From the NCBI RefSeq assembly GCF_018860825.1, contig NZ_JAHKPZ010000030.1:349695-413694 (forward strand): a DNA stretch of 64,000 bases, in the 5' to 3' direction. Origin of the DNA: Lacinutrix sp. C3R15 (GTDB lineage Bacteria; Bacteroidota; Bacteroidia; Flavobacteriales; Flavobacteriaceae). Numbering within the stretch: position 1 is the stretch's first letter; each line of letters begins with the position of its first letter. The notes below the pieces were generated by a model that saw only the letters and a program-made list of their open reading frames with translations, was not told the DNA's origin and did no database searches. The translations under genes and the position numbers were made by a program. Of this stretch, positions 46,366-55,673 are shown in pieces.

Positions 46366-47832
46366 ATGGGAAAGATAACAGGATTTTTAGAATTTAAGCG
46401 TGAAAACGAAAGTTATATAGCGCCAGAAAAACGCATAGAGAATTATAAAGAATTTACGGTTCCCTTAAAAGAAGACCACCTAAAAAATCAAGGTGCACGT
46501 TGCATGGATTGTGGTATTCCATTCTGCCATAGTGGTTGTCCACTTGGTAATTTAATTCCAGATTTTAATGATAAAGTATACAAAGGCAAATGGAAAGAAG
46601 CTGCAGAAATACTACATAAAACCAATAACTTCCCTGAGTTTACAGGAAGACTATGCCCTGCTCCTTGCGAAGAAGCTTGTGTTTTAGGCATAAATGAAGA
46701 TCCTGTAACTATTGAAAATATTGAAAAAAACATTGTAGAAACTGCCTTTAAAGAAGGCTGGATAAAAGCAAATCCACCAAAAGTAAGAACCCAAAAAACC
46801 GTTGCTGTTATTGGCTCTGGACCTGCTGGTTTAGCAGCTGCCCAACAATTAAATCGTGCAGGACATACCGTTACCGTATTTGAACGCGATGCAAAAGTTG
46901 GAGGGTTATTACGATACGGAATTCCAGATTTTAAAATGGAAAAACACGTGATCGATAGACGTATTGCTGTTTTAAAAGAGGAAGGAATCACCTTTAAAAC
47001 CAATGCACATGTTGGAGTAAATATAGATGCCAATAAACTTAAAGACGACTTTGACGCTGTAGTTTTATGTGGTGGAGCAACCGTTAGAAGACACATACCT
47101 ATTCCGGGAGCAGATTTAAAAGGAGTTACGCAAGCAATGGATTTTTTAAAGCTAAACAACCAATACGTTGATGGTTTAATAGACTTTAATGAGGTAATTT
47201 CTGCAAAAGGAAAAGACGTTATTGTTATTGGTGGTGGTGACACAGGAAGCGACTGTATTGGTACTTCAAATCGTCATGGAGCAAGCTCTGTTACTAACTT
47301 TGAAATTTTAAGCAAACCTTCTGTAGGAAGACCTGCAAACCAACCTTGGCCTTACTGGCCAATGAAACTAAAAACAACCTCATCACACCAAGAAGGTGTA
47401 GAGCGCTTTTTTAGTATTTCTACCAAAGAGTTTTTAGGAGATAATAAAGGAAACTTAACCGGTTTAAAAACCGTAGAAGTAGAATGGATTTTCACTCCTG
47501 GCGAAAGACCTCAACTAAAAGAAATTGAAGGTACAGAAAAAGAATGGAAATGCAATTTAGCGCTACTAGCACTTGGTTTTACAGGAGCTGAAAAAACCTT
47601 AGCCGAGCAATTTGGTTTAAACATGGATTTTAGAACCAATATTGAAGCATCCACTAAAGATTACAAAACAAACATTCCAGGCGTATTTGCCGCTGGAGAT
47701 ATGCGTCGCGGTCAATCTTTAATTGTTTGGGCAATCTCTGAAGGTAGACAAGCCGCCTACCATGTAGACAAATATTTAATGGGAGAATCTTATTTACCCC
47801 TAAAGGACGATAGTGATTTACCAAGAGTGTAA
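46366..47832 (+). CDS. gltD: Glutamate synthase small subunit
   Basis: A 488-residue NADPH-dependent GltD. The N-terminal cysteine clusters are CMDCGIPFCHSGC and CPAPCEEAC, the FAD site is VIGSGPAGLAAAQQL (about 145-160), the NADPH site is VIGGGDTGSDC (about 286), and the C-terminal FAAGDMRRGQSLIVWAI. It feeds electrons from NADPH to GltB. The end is followed by a strong terminator. Confidence 0.97.
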   Translation: MGKITGFLEFKRENESYIAPEKRIENYKEFTVPLKEDHLKNQGARCMDCGIPFCHSGCPLGNLIPDFNDKVYKGKWKEAAEILHKTNNFPEFTGRLCPAPCEEACVLGINEDPVTIENIEKNIVETAFKEGWIKANPPKVRTQKTVAVIGSGPAGLAAAQQLNRAGHTVTVFERDAKVGGLLRYGIPDFKMEKHVIDRRIAVLKEEGITFKTNAHVGVNIDANKLKDDFDAVVLCGGATVRRHIPIPGADLKGVTQAMDFLKLNNQYVDGLIDFNEVISAKGKDVIVIGGGDTGSDCIGTSNRHGASSVTNFEILSKPSVGRPANQPWPYWPMKLKTTSSHQEGVERFFSISTKEFLGDNKGNLTGLKTVEVEWIFTPGERPQLKEIEGTEKEWKCNLALLALGFTGAEKTLAEQFGLNMDFRTNIEASTKDYKTNIPGVFAAGDMRRGQSLIVWAISEGRQAAYHVDKYLMGESYLPLKDDSDLPRV

Positions 47833-47861
47833 TAAACTTGAGAACAAAACAGGATTTTAAA

Positions 47862-47894
47862 AAAAAAGCACCTTATATAAAAAGGTGCTTTTTT
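47862..47894. terminator. Bidirectional terminator between gltD and hisIE
   Basis: AAAAAAGCACCTT (47862-47874), loop ATATAAA, AAGGTGCTTTTTT (47882-47894): a 13-bp stem with T runs on both strands, placed between convergent gltD and the his operon. Confidence 0.9.
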
Positions 47895-47917
47895 ATATCT
47901 AGTACTTTTTTTAACTA

Positions 47918-48502
47918 CTAATGTCTACTTTTCAATACACTCTCTATATCTTCTAAGGTAAACCCTTTGGCTTTTAAAAGCAGCAAATAGTGATACATTA
48001 AATCTGCAGCTTCGTTTTTAAATAAATCTGCATCATCATCTTTAGCTTCAATAACAAGCTCTACAGCTTCTTCTCCAACCTTTTGCGCTACCTTATTAAT
48101 ACCTCTTTTATACAGTTCATTTGTATAAGAATTAGGATCATCATTATCAATTCTATCACTTATTGTTTGTTGCAATTCATACAAAAAACCTTTTGCTGTT
48201 TCCTCATTAAAACAAGTAGTACTTCCTGTATGGCAAGTAGGACCTTTAGGGTCTGCCTTTATTAAAATTGTATCGTTATCGCAATCTACCTTAATATCTT
48301 TAACTAATAAAAAATTTCCCGATTCTTCCCCTTTAGTCCATAATCTATTTTTACTTCTACTAAAAAAAGTAACTTTATTTTCTTCTTTTGTTTTATTAAA
48401 AGCTTCTGCATTCATATACCCCAACATTAAAACCTGTAAGGTATTATTGTTTTGAATAATAACAGGAACTAGTCCATCTCCTTTTGAAAAATCTATGTCC
48501 AT
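47918..48502 (-). CDS. hisIE: Bifunctional phosphoribosyl-AMP cyclohydrolase / phosphoribosyl-ATP pyrophosphatase
   Basis: A 194-residue fusion. The HisI cyclohydrolase (about 1-105) has [25 protein letters not shown] and the zinc-site GPTCHTG..TCF. The HisE pyrophosphatase (about 110-194) is a small helical MazG-like domain with [13 protein letters not shown] and [10 protein letters not shown]. It does steps 2 and 3 of histidine synthesis. It is last in the his operon and overlaps hisF by 10 nt. Confidence 0.96.
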   Translation of the reverse strand: MDIDFSKGDGLVPVIIQNNNTLQVLMLGYMNAEAFNKTKEENKVTFFSRSKNRLWTKGEESGNFLLVKDIKVDCDNDTILIKADPKGPTCHTGSTTCFNEETAKGFLYELQQTISDRIDNDDPNSYTNELYKRGINKVAQKVGEEAVELVIEAKDDDADLFKNEAADLMYHYLLLLKAKGFTLEDIESVLKSRH

Positions 48503-49251
48503 CGTATTGCTATGTTTTCTTTTATTAAATAGTTTTTTAATTCTGGAATTGGTATTTCACCATAGTGAAAAATACTTGCAGCCAACCCTGCACTTGCATG
48601 TGTAGTTTCAAACAAAGTTTTAAAATGTTCTTTCGTTCCTGCGCCACCAGAAGCGATTACAGGAATATTAATAGCCTTACTAACTTCTTCTGTGATATCT
48701 AAAGCAAAACCAGCTTTGGTTCCATCATTATTCATAGAAGTTAGTAATATTTCGCCAGCACCCAAAGCTTCTACTTGCTTTACCCAATCCATGGTTTTTA
48801 ATGGTGTAGCGGTTCTTCCTCCATGTACAAAAACCATCCATTCACCATCTACAAATTTGGTATCAATAGCAACCACACAGCATTGGCTACCAAATTGATT
48901 TGCAATTTGTGTAATGAGTTCTGGGTTTTTCACTGCCGAAGAATTTACACTTACCTTATCTGCACCAGCTTTTATTACACTAGACACATCTTCAATGGTA
49001 TTAATACCACCTCCAACCGTAAAGGGAATGTTGATTTCTTCGGCAATATGCGTAACTAACTCTACTAAGGTTTTTCGTTTTTCAACCGTTGCTGTAATAT
49101 CTAAAAACACCAACTCATCTGCACCATGTGCAACATATTGTTTAGCGAGTTCAATAGGATCTCCCGCGTCTCTAATACCAACAAAATTGATACCTTTTAC
49201 AGTCCTTCCGTCTTTTATATCTAGACAGGGAATAATTCTTTTTTTTAGCAT
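48493..49251 (-). CDS. hisF: Imidazole glycerol phosphate synthase, cyclase subunit
   Basis: A 252-residue TIM barrel with the catalytic Asp residues in [12 protein letters not shown] (Asp11) and [13 protein letters not shown] (about 130), and FTVGGGI and [13 protein letters not shown] for phosphate binding. With HisH it makes IGP and AICAR. It overlaps hisIE and hisA (7 nt), consistent with coupled translation. Confidence 0.97.
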   Translation of the reverse strand: MLKKRIIPCLDIKDGRTVKGINFVGIRDAGDPIELAKQYVAHGADELVFLDITATVEKRKTLVELVTHIAEEINIPFTVGGGINTIEDVSSVIKAGADKVSVNSSAVKNPELITQIANQFGSQCCVVAIDTKFVDGEWMVFVHGGRTATPLKTMDWVKQVEALGAGEILLTSMNNDGTKAGFALDITEEVSKAINIPVIASGGAGTKEHFKTLFETTHASAGLAASIFHYGEIPIPELKNYLIKENIAIRWT

Positions 49252-49958
49252 AATTTTTGTAATTCTTTTAAGCTAATATTTCCTTCGTAAATTGCTTTTC
49301 CAAGTATAGCGCCTTCACAACCTAATGCTTTTACTAGCTCTAAATCTTTGATTGTTGCTACGCCTCCACTTGCTATTAGTTTTACCTTTGATTTTGAAAG
49401 AATTTCTTTATACAATTCATTGGAAGTCCCTTGAAGCATACCATCTTTTGCAATATCGGTACAAATTACATAATCAATCCCTTTAGATTCGTAATCTTTT
49501 ATAAAATCTACCACATCTAATTCTGAAGCTTCCAACCAACCATTTGTGGCTATTTTTCGATTATTACAATCTGCGCCCAATATAATTTTTTCTGCACCAT
49601 ATTTTTCTAGCCATTTTAAAAACACTTCCGGATTATTAGCAGCTATACTACCTCCTGTTATTTGTTGTGCGCCAGACTCAAAAGCAATTCTTAAATCGTC
49701 ATCTGATTTTAATCCGCCTCCAAAATCAACTTTTAAATTGGTTTTAGACGCAATGCTTTCTAATATTTTATGGTTGACAATATGCTTAGACTTTGCGCCA
49801 TCTAAATCTACTAAATGTAAATATTGAATGCCGTTTGCTTCAAATTCCTTTGCGACTTCTAGAGGATTCTCGTTATATATCTTTTTGGTATCATAATCGC
49901 CTTTTGTGAGTCTTACACATTTTCCGTCGATGATATCTATTGCTGGTATGATTCTCAT
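49245..49958 (-). CDS. hisA: ProFAR isomerase (HisA)
   Basis: A 237-residue TIM barrel starting [17 protein letters not shown], where the catalytic Asp8 is visible, with [22 protein letters not shown], a NGW motif and [11 protein letters not shown]. It isomerises ProFAR to PRFAR. The 155-nt gap to hisH (49959-50113) contains repeats but no gene. Confidence 0.96.
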   Translation of the reverse strand: MRIIPAIDIIDGKCVRLTKGDYDTKKIYNENPLEVAKEFEANGIQYLHLVDLDGAKSKHIVNHKILESIASKTNLKVDFGGGLKSDDDLRIAFESGAQQITGGSIAANNPEVFLKWLEKYGAEKIILGADCNNRKIATNGWLEASELDVVDFIKDYESKGIDYVICTDIAKDGMLQGTSNELYKEILSKSKVKLIASGGVATIKDLELVKALGCEGAILGKAIYEGNISLKELQKLC

Positions 49959-49961
49959 TTT

Positions 49962-49981
49962 ATTCCTGCGAAAGTAGGATT
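49962..49981. repeat. ATTCCTGC-type palindrome after hisH
   Basis: ATTCCTGC (49962-49969), GAAA, GTAGGATT (49974-49981), with two mismatches in the right arm. A decayed copy of the family seen best at 57022-57041. Confidence 0.5.
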
Positions 49982-50018
49982 CTCATCCTTGCTTTCTTGT
50001 TTAATATTTATATTTTTT

Positions 50019-50050
50019 ACACCCCTCAAGTCCCCTCAAAGGGACAATCT
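50019..50050. repeat. Short repeat, copy 1 flanking hisH
   Basis: ACACCCCTCAAG followed by TCCCCTCAAAGGGACAATCT. A near copy in the same orientation lies at 50714-50744, so hisH is bracketed by direct repeats of about 31 nt. Confidence 0.7.
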
Positions 50051-50113
50051 AATTAAGAAGCATTAGCGCGTAATTCTGAAATACTTTTACATTTTTATTT
50101 CTTTTGATAGTAT

Positions 50114-50695
50114 CTATTCCAATTCCAAAAAATTCTTTAATAATTGCGCACCAACATCAGCAGATTTTTCTGGGTGAAATTGTGTGGCGTAAAAATTATC
50201 GTGTTGCATTGCTGTGGCAAAAGGTAAAATATAATTGCATGTAGCTATACTTTGCGCATTATCTTCGGCATAATAACTATGTACGTAATACATATCTTTA
50301 TCTGCATCAATATTATTAAATAAATCGCCTGTAACTTCTGCGAAATTATTCCAACCAATATGCGGCACCTTTTCTTTTGGCGGAAACTTTTTTACTTGTG
50401 TATTAAAAATTCCAAGACATTTGGTATCCCCTTCTTCAGAATAGTTACACATTAACTGTAAGCCTAAACAAATGCCAAGCATTGGTTTTTTAACCGATAA
50501 AAGGACCTCATCTAATCCTTTTTCTCTTAGGTATTGCATAGCAGAACTAGCTTCACCAACACCCGGAAAAATAACCTTACTTGCATTTAATATCTCGGTT
50601 TTATCATCTGTAATAATGCTATCGTAACCCAAACGATTTAGTGCATTTTGCACAGAACGAATATTACCTGCATTGTATTTAATAATTGCAATCAT
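50114..50695 (-). CDS. hisH: Imidazole glycerol phosphate synthase, glutaminase subunit
   Basis: A 193-residue class I glutamine amidotransferase. It starts MIAIIKYNAGNIRSVQNAL and has the nucleophile elbow MLGICLGLQLM and the QFHPEKS histidine-glutamate pair. It channels ammonia to HisF. It is flanked on both sides by small direct repeats and spacers (155 and 93 nt), unlike the tightly packed rest of the operon end. Confidence 0.96.
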   Translation of the reverse strand: MIAIIKYNAGNIRSVQNALNRLGYDSIITDDKTEILNASKVIFPGVGEASSAMQYLREKGLDEVLLSVKKPMLGICLGLQLMCNYSEEGDTKCLGIFNTQVKKFPPKEKVPHIGWNNFAEVTGDLFNNIDADKDMYYVHSYYAEDNAQSIATCNYILPFATAMQHDNFYATQFHPEKSADVGAQLLKNFLELE

Positions 50696-50713
50696 GTTTG
50701 TTGAATTTTTAAA

Positions 50714-50744
50714 ACACCTCTAAAGTCCCCTCAAGGGAACAATC
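50714..50744. repeat. Short repeat, copy 2 flanking hisH
   Basis: ACACCTCTAAAG followed by TCCCCTCAAGGGAACAATC. It aligns to 50019-50050 with a few mismatches and a one-base indel, in the same orientation. Confidence 0.7.
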
Positions 50745-50788
50745 CTAGTATTTCACTTTATTTTCTTTTTCAAATTCTAGTTCATTTT

Positions 50789-51880
50789 CTAAAGACTTCC
50801 TTTAGTACTTGGAATAGAAAAATTATTGGTTTTAGAAACGGCCATTTTAATCGCTTTTGCAAAAGCTTTAAAAATAGATTCTATTTTGTGGTGTTCATTT
50901 TCTCCTTCCGATTTAATATTTAAATTACATTTGGCTGCATCGCTAAACGATTTAAAGAAATGCATAAACATTTCGGTTGGCATTTCACCAATCATTTCAC
51001 GTTTAAATTCGGTTTCCCAAACCAACCAAGGTCTTCCTCCAAAATCAATTGCTACTTGTGTTAAGCAGTCGTCCATTGGTAATAAAAAACCATAACGCTC
51101 TATGGCCTTTTTACTTCCTAAGGCTTTGATAAAGGTTTCCCCTAAGGTAATGGCAACATCTTCAATGGTATGGTGTTCGTCAATTTCTAAATCGCCATCT
51201 ACCTGCACATTTAAATCGATGTTTCCGTGTTTAGAAATTTGCTCTAGCATGTGATCAAAGAACCCTAATCCTGTAGAAATACTGCTTTTACCAGAACCGT
51301 CTAAATTGATTTCAACCTCAATATTGGTTTCATTAGTTTTTCTAACAACGGTTGCTTTTCGCGGAATTGCCTTTAGGTAATTATAAATCTCTTCCCAGGA
51401 TTTCGTGGTTAACGTTGCATAATCATTTGCTTCATTAGAAATAAAAATGCCTTTACTTCCTAAGTTTTTAGCCAGCTCTATATCTGTAGCTCGGTCACCA
51501 AGTACATATGAATTTTCTAGGTCATAGTTACCATGAATGTATTTACCCAACAAACCGGTTCTAGGTTTTCTGGTTGGTGCATTATCTTCAGGAAAACTTT
51601 TATCAATTAAAATTTCAGAAAATACTACTCCTTCATTTTTAAAGGCTTCAACAATTTTGTTTTGGGCAGGCCAAAAGGTGTCTTCAGGAAAGGAATCGGT
51701 TCCTAAACCATCTTGATTGGTAACCATTACCAACTCATAATCTAGTTCTCGTGCAATTCTGGATAACCATTGAAAAACACCTGGATAAAATTCTAGTTTT
51801 TCTAAGCTGTCTAATTGGTAATCAATTGGTGGTTCAATCACCAAAGTGCCATCTCTGTCTATAAATAGTACTTTTTTCAT
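50789..51880 (-). CDS. hisB: Bifunctional histidinol-phosphatase / imidazoleglycerol-phosphate dehydratase
   Basis: A 363-residue fusion. The N-terminal HAD phosphatase (about 1-165) has FIDRDGTLV and [10 protein letters not shown]. The C-terminal IGP dehydratase (about 170-363) has the paired metal motifs [13 protein letters not shown] and [11 protein letters not shown]. It does the dehydratase and histidinol-phosphate phosphatase steps. The 250-nt space upstream (to hisC) holds a hairpin and a GIY-YIG remnant. Confidence 0.96.
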   Translation of the reverse strand: MKKVLFIDRDGTLVIEPPIDYQLDSLEKLEFYPGVFQWLSRIARELDYELVMVTNQDGLGTDSFPEDTFWPAQNKIVEAFKNEGVVFSEILIDKSFPEDNAPTRKPRTGLLGKYIHGNYDLENSYVLGDRATDIELAKNLGSKGIFISNEANDYATLTTKSWEEIYNYLKAIPRKATVVRKTNETNIEVEINLDGSGKSSISTGLGFFDHMLEQISKHGNIDLNVQVDGDLEIDEHHTIEDVAITLGETFIKALGSKKAIERYGFLLPMDDCLTQVAIDFGGRPWLVWETEFKREMIGEMPTEMFMHFFKSFSDAAKCNLNIKSEGENEHHKIESIFKAFAKAIKMAVSKTNNFSIPSTKGSL

Positions 51881-51896
51881 TTAACTTTAGTTAAAT

Positions 51897-51917
51897 GTCC
51901 TGAATTTATTTCAGGAC
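51897..51917. repeat. Hairpin GTCCTGAA/TTCAGGAC between hisC and hisB
   Basis: GTCCTGAA (51897-51904), loop TTTAT, TTCAGGAC (51910-51917), an 8-bp perfect stem 17 nt before hisB. No T run follows on the minus strand, so probably a repeat and not a terminator. Confidence 0.55.
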
Positions 51918-51933
51918 CTTATTAATTTATTTT

Positions 51934-52096
51934 TTATGTTTCTAAAAGTGGATTCGTTTTTTTAATATCATTCCACTTCCATGCTTTATGCCTATTTTTC
52001 AATTGGTTTCTCTTCAAAACCTTCCGTATAACCTATGTACAAAACGGCTTTATTCTTGTTCGTTAAAACACTACAGTAGTAAAATTTTGATTACAT
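51934..52096 (-). pseudogene. Decayed GIY-YIG nuclease-family gene
   Basis: From the ATG at 52094-52096 the frame has an immediate TAA, then reads SKFYYCSVLTNKNKAVLYIGYTEGFE, the N-terminal GIY-YIG strand pattern (YYC..LTNKN...LYIGYT). It stops after PIEK. A different frame continues KAWKWNDIKKTNPLLET to a TAA at 51934-51936, resembling the family C-terminus. About 45 internal residues are missing. Intact relatives (80-100 aa) are common in Bacteroidota intergenic spaces. It lies between hisC and hisB and is surely inactive. Confidence 0.78.
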
Positions 52097-52130
52097 AATT
52101 ACTATATATTCAAAAGTTCCTAAAACATGT

Positions 52131-53165
52131 TCAGGATTTCGATATTGCCAAAAGTGCTTTTATCAATATCTCATTCTCCGCTGGCGTCCCAACCGTAATT
52201 CGAATACTATTTTTTACTAAGCTATTTCTATTTCTAGTGATTACTTTTTGTGCTACTAACTCCTCATACAAACCATTGGCATCTTCTACTTCTATCAACC
52301 AAAAATTAGCATCTGATGGGTATATTTTTTTTACAATATCAAGACCTTTTAGTGCTGATTTCAATTTTGTTTTCTGCTCTAAAATAACTTTTTTATTAGC
52401 CTCAAAAGTCTTTGTGTCTTTTAATGCCTCAACTGCAGCCTTTTGATTGAGTTTACTCACATTATAAGGCATTTTAACATTATTTAATAATTGAATAATG
52501 TCTTGGCTAGCAAAAGCAATTCCTATTCTAGCAGCAGCTAAAGACCAAGCCTTACTTAGGGTCTGCATAACGATTAGGTTTGGATAGTTTTCTAGATATT
52601 TTGCAAAAGAATCCGTAGAACTAAAATCTATATATGCCTCATCAATAACTACAATACCATTGAAATTGTTTAAGATAAACGCTACATCTTCTTCTTGAAA
52701 ACAATTCCCTGTTGGGTTGTTTGGCGAACAAATAAAAATAAGTTTTACATTTTCAGCACTTAAATACGGTTTTAAAGCTTCTGTATTTATTTGAAAATCG
52801 TCATGCAAGGGAAGTTTTATCAATTCTACATCATTAATATCTGCAGCCACTTGATACATACCAAAGGTTGGGGTAAACGTTAGTGTTTTATCTTTTCCTG
52901 GATTACAAAAAACACGATATAATAAATCAATAATTTCATCGCTTCCGTTTCCTGTGAAAATATTTTCTACTGGAATATTATTATTGGTAGACAATACCGT
53001 TTTCAGTTCTTTATGATAGGAATCTGGATAGCGATTTAATGTACCAAAAGGGTTTTCATTAGCATCTAAAAAAACACCTTCACTGCCTTTAAATTCATCT
53101 CTAGCACTTGAATACGGTTTCAATGCTAGGATATTTGGTCTTACTAAGGTTTTTAAATTAAACAT
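52131..53165 (-). CDS. hisC: Histidinol-phosphate aminotransferase
   Basis: A 344-residue PLP fold-type I enzyme: LDANENPFG at the start, FTGNGSDEIID, CSPNNPTGN, and the PLP lysine in QTLSKAWSLAAARIG. It transaminates imidazole acetol phosphate. The 128-nt gap to hisD holds inverted repeats around AAGGTTT. The 5' side downstream, toward hisB, carries the GIY-YIG remnant. Confidence 0.96.
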   Translation of the reverse strand: MFNLKTLVRPNILALKPYSSARDEFKGSEGVFLDANENPFGTLNRYPDSYHKELKTVLSTNNNIPVENIFTGNGSDEIIDLLYRVFCNPGKDKTLTFTPTFGMYQVAADINDVELIKLPLHDDFQINTEALKPYLSAENVKLIFICSPNNPTGNCFQEEDVAFILNNFNGIVVIDEAYIDFSSTDSFAKYLENYPNLIVMQTLSKAWSLAAARIGIAFASQDIIQLLNNVKMPYNVSKLNQKAAVEALKDTKTFEANKKVILEQKTKLKSALKGLDIVKKIYPSDANFWLIEVEDANGLYEELVAQKVITRNRNSLVKNSIRITVGTPAENEILIKALLAISKS

Positions 53166-53183
53166 ATTTTTACTTTTTCCTAC

Positions 53184-53200
53184 AAGGTTTCAAAAACCTT
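53184..53200. repeat. AAGGTTT hairpin repeat before hisC
   Basis: AAGGTTT, loop CAA, AAACCTT. A related inverted stretch GATTTCTGAAACCTTGCAG follows at about 53234-53252, and ACTGAA/TTCAGT lies at about 53269-53285. These are small intergenic repeats; no gene is seen in 53166-53293. Confidence 0.55.
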
Positions 53201-53293
53201 AAAGGTATTAAACTGTGCTTTTACTGATGCCTGCTAGATTTCTGAAACCTTGCAGACTTATTTTAAGCACTGAAACTAGTTCAGTACTGGTAA

Positions 53294-54574
53294 CTATAAG
53301 TTTTTTAACCGTATAGTTACGGCGTTTTTGTGTGCGTCTAATCCTTCAGCTGCTGCCATTAATTCAATAGCAGGACCAATAGTTTGAATACCTTCTTGAC
53401 TTACATTTTGAAAGGTTATTTTCTTTACAAAACTATCTAAGGATACACCACTATAATTTCTAGCATACCCATTTGTTGGTAAGGTATGATTGGTTCCGCT
53501 AGCGTAATCACCAGCGCTTTCGCAACTATATTTCCCTAGAAACACAGAGCCTGCGTTTGTAATTTGTGTTATATAATTAGTAGCATTATCCGTTGCAAAA
53601 ATCAAATGCTCAGGTGCATACAAATTGCTAAAAGCAACACATTCTTCTATAGAATTTAAAAGAATAGAACGGCTAATTTGTAAAGCTTTTGTTGCAATTT
53701 CTTTTCGTGGTAATTTTTCTAACTGCCTGTTTACTGCTTCTGTAGTTTTGGCAATCATTGCTTCATTATCAGATAGTAAAATGACTTGGCTATCTGGACC
53801 ATGTTCTGCTTGCGACAGCAAATCTGCAGCTACAAATTCTGGATTACTAGTTTCATCTGCAATTACTAAAACTTCACTTGGGCCAGCAGGCATATCAATA
53901 GCAATACCTTGTTGCTGAATTAACTCTTTCGCTTTGGTTACGTATTGATTTCCTGGACCAAATATTTTATATACTTGCGGAACTGTTTGTGTTCCGTAAG
54001 CCATAGCTGCTACTGCTTGTGCGCCACCAACTTTAACTATTTTAGTAATACCTACCAAGTTTGCTGTGTATAATATTGCAGGATGCACTTTTCCTTCTTT
54101 ATTTGGTGGTGTACACAAAACAATCTCTTTACAACCAGCTAATTTTGCAGGAACACCAAGCATTAAAATGGTAGAAAATAAAGGCGCAGATCCTCCTGGA
54201 ATATACAAACCAACCTTATCTATAGCTACCGATTTTCGCCAACATTTTACCCCTTTGGTGGTTTCTATAATTTGCTCTTTTTCTTTTTGAGCTGCGTGAA
54301 ATGTTTCAATGTTTTGCTTTGCTAATTGAATGGCGCTTTTTAATTCTTCACTTATTAAACCGGTGGCTTCCTCAATTTCTGAAGCTTCTACTTGCAAGTT
54401 TTTTAAAGTCACCTTATCAAACTTTTTTGCATAAGCCAATAAGGCTTTATCTTTATTTGTTTTAACCTCTTGTAAAACATCTAAAACAAGAGCATCTAAA
54501 GATTGTTGGTCTAAAATTGGACGCTGTATTAAAGCATTCCAAGCTTCTTTATTTGGATAACGAAATGCTTTCAT
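53294..54574 (-). CDS. hisD: Histidinol dehydrogenase
   Basis: A 426-residue HisD with YIPGGSAPLFSTILM, IDMPAGPSEVLVIAD, ADLLSQAEHGPDSQ (catalytic and metal His) and the ASGTNHTLPTNGYAR segment. It oxidises histidinol to histidine in two NAD+-linked steps. Its ATG overlaps the hisG stop by 1 nt. Confidence 0.97.
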   Translation of the reverse strand: MKAFRYPNKEAWNALIQRPILDQQSLDALVLDVLQEVKTNKDKALLAYAKKFDKVTLKNLQVEASEIEEATGLISEELKSAIQLAKQNIETFHAAQKEKEQIIETTKGVKCWRKSVAIDKVGLYIPGGSAPLFSTILMLGVPAKLAGCKEIVLCTPPNKEGKVHPAILYTANLVGITKIVKVGGAQAVAAMAYGTQTVPQVYKIFGPGNQYVTKAKELIQQQGIAIDMPAGPSEVLVIADETSNPEFVAADLLSQAEHGPDSQVILLSDNEAMIAKTTEAVNRQLEKLPRKEIATKALQISRSILLNSIEECVAFSNLYAPEHLIFATDNATNYITQITNAGSVFLGKYSCESAGDYASGTNHTLPTNGYARNYSGVSLDSFVKKITFQNVSQEGIQTIGPAIELMAAAEGLDAHKNAVTIRLKNL

Positions 54575-55431
54575 TATAATACCATTTTATCAATTGGAAC
54601 GACTAAAATACCTTCTGCTCCAGCATTTTTTAAGGCATCAATATTATTCCAGAATTTATCTTCATCTATTACAGAGTGTAGGGAGCTCCAGCCTTCTTGG
54701 GCCAACGGAAGAATGGTTGGACTTTTTAACACTGGAAGAATTGCCGCTACCTCATCAATTTTATCATTTGGTACATTCATTAACACATATCGTGTATTTT
54801 TTGCACGTAGCACTGCTTGAATTCTAAATATTAATTTAGTTAAAATGGCTTCTTTTTCAGCATCTAGATTAATATTTTTTGCTAAAACAGCTTCCGATTT
54901 TAAAATAACTTGCGTTTCTCTTAATCCGTTTTTAAACAAGGTACTTCCTGAACTCACAATATCACAAACACCATCTGCCAACCCTATATTTGGAGCTATT
55001 TCAACAGAACCAGAAATAACATGAATATCTGCTTCTATATTATTTTCTTTTAAATAAGCATTAAGTGTGTTTGGGTAGGATGTTGCTATTTTTTTATCCT
55101 TAAAATAAGAAACTTCATTAGATTCAATTCTTTTAGGCACTGCTAAAGAAACTCTACATTTTGCGAAGCCTAATTTTTCTACTATTTCAGATTCTTTTTG
55201 TTTTTCGATTAAGATGTTTTCTCCAATAATAGCAATATCTACCACTCCATCTTCTATGTACTGCGGAATATCGGAATTACGCAAATACAAAACCTCTATA
55301 GGAAAGTTTCTGGCAGCAACTTTTAATTGGTCTTTACCATTATCAATTTTTATTCCACAATCTTTTAAAAGTTTTAAAGAATCTTCGTTTAATCTTCCGC
55401 TTTTTTGAATGGCAATTTTTAGTGTACTCAT
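54574..55431 (-). CDS. hisG: ATP phosphoribosyltransferase, long form
   Basis: A 285-residue HisG-L: IAIQKSGRLNEDSLKLL, the GLADGVCDIVSSGSTL PRPP loop, and a C-terminal ACT-like regulatory domain (about 210-285) that gives histidine feedback without HisZ. It does the first committed step. It is the first structural gene of the operon, 45 nt after the attenuator stem. Confidence 0.97.
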   Translation of the reverse strand: MSTLKIAIQKSGRLNEDSLKLLKDCGIKIDNGKDQLKVAARNFPIEVLYLRNSDIPQYIEDGVVDIAIIGENILIEKQKESEIVEKLGFAKCRVSLAVPKRIESNEVSYFKDKKIATSYPNTLNAYLKENNIEADIHVISGSVEIAPNIGLADGVCDIVSSGSTLFKNGLRETQVILKSEAVLAKNINLDAEKEAILTKLIFRIQAVLRAKNTRYVLMNVPNDKIDEVAAILPVLKSPTILPLAQEGWSSLHSVIDEDKFWNNIDALKNAGAEGILVVPIDKMVL

Positions 55432-55475
55432 TTTAATTTTTGTTGAAGTCTGAAAAAACCAAAAGAGTAGAAAAT

Positions 55476-55510
55476 AAAAAAACCCATCTGATTAATTCAG
55501 ACGGGTTTTT
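55476..55510 (-). terminator. Attenuator terminator of the his operon
   Basis: Minus strand AACCCGTCTGA (55497-55507), loop ATTAA and TCAGATGGGTT (55481-55491) form an 11-bp stem with one G-T pair, followed by a T run. The 5' arm CGTCTGA (55497-55503) can pair instead with TCAGGCG (55547-55553) in the leader-peptide coding region, giving an antiterminator of 7 bp with one wobble. Confidence 0.9.
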
Positions 55511-55534
55511 GAAATATTTTTGAAATTACATATA

Positions 55535-55597
55535 TCAATTCCTGTTCGCCTGAATGCAAATATGAAAATGATGATGATGTAATTGAATAAATGTCAT
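55535..55597 (-). CDS. His leader peptide
   Basis: The ATG at 55595-55597 opens MTFIQLHHHHFHICIQANRN, ending in TGA at 55535-55537. Five of 20 residues are His (7-10 and 12; codons within 55562-55579). The antiterminator segment starts 9 nt after the last His codon. Stalling for lack of His-tRNA would leave that segment free to disrupt the terminator, as in the enterobacterial his attenuator. Confidence 0.88.
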   Translation of the reverse strand: MTFIQLHHHHFHICIQANRN

Positions 55598-55616
55598 TTG
55601 TATCTTATTGATACGC

Positions 55617-55647
55617 CAAAGGTAACAATAATTTCTAATTGTGACAA
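55617..55647 (-). promoter_or_regulatory. Probable his operon promoter
   Basis: Minus strand TTG (55645-55647), 20-nt spacer, TACCTTTG (55617-55624), an exact TAnnTTTG -7. The transcript would start about 14 nt before the leader ATG. Confidence 0.7.
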
Positions 55648-55673
55648 TTTTTCAAAATCATTTTCAAATTATT

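Noticed and set aside
46488-47243. 251-codon open frame on the minus strand inside gltD
   Set aside because: Antisense shadow of a clearly conserved gltD; composition and lack of any recognisable motif argue against coding.
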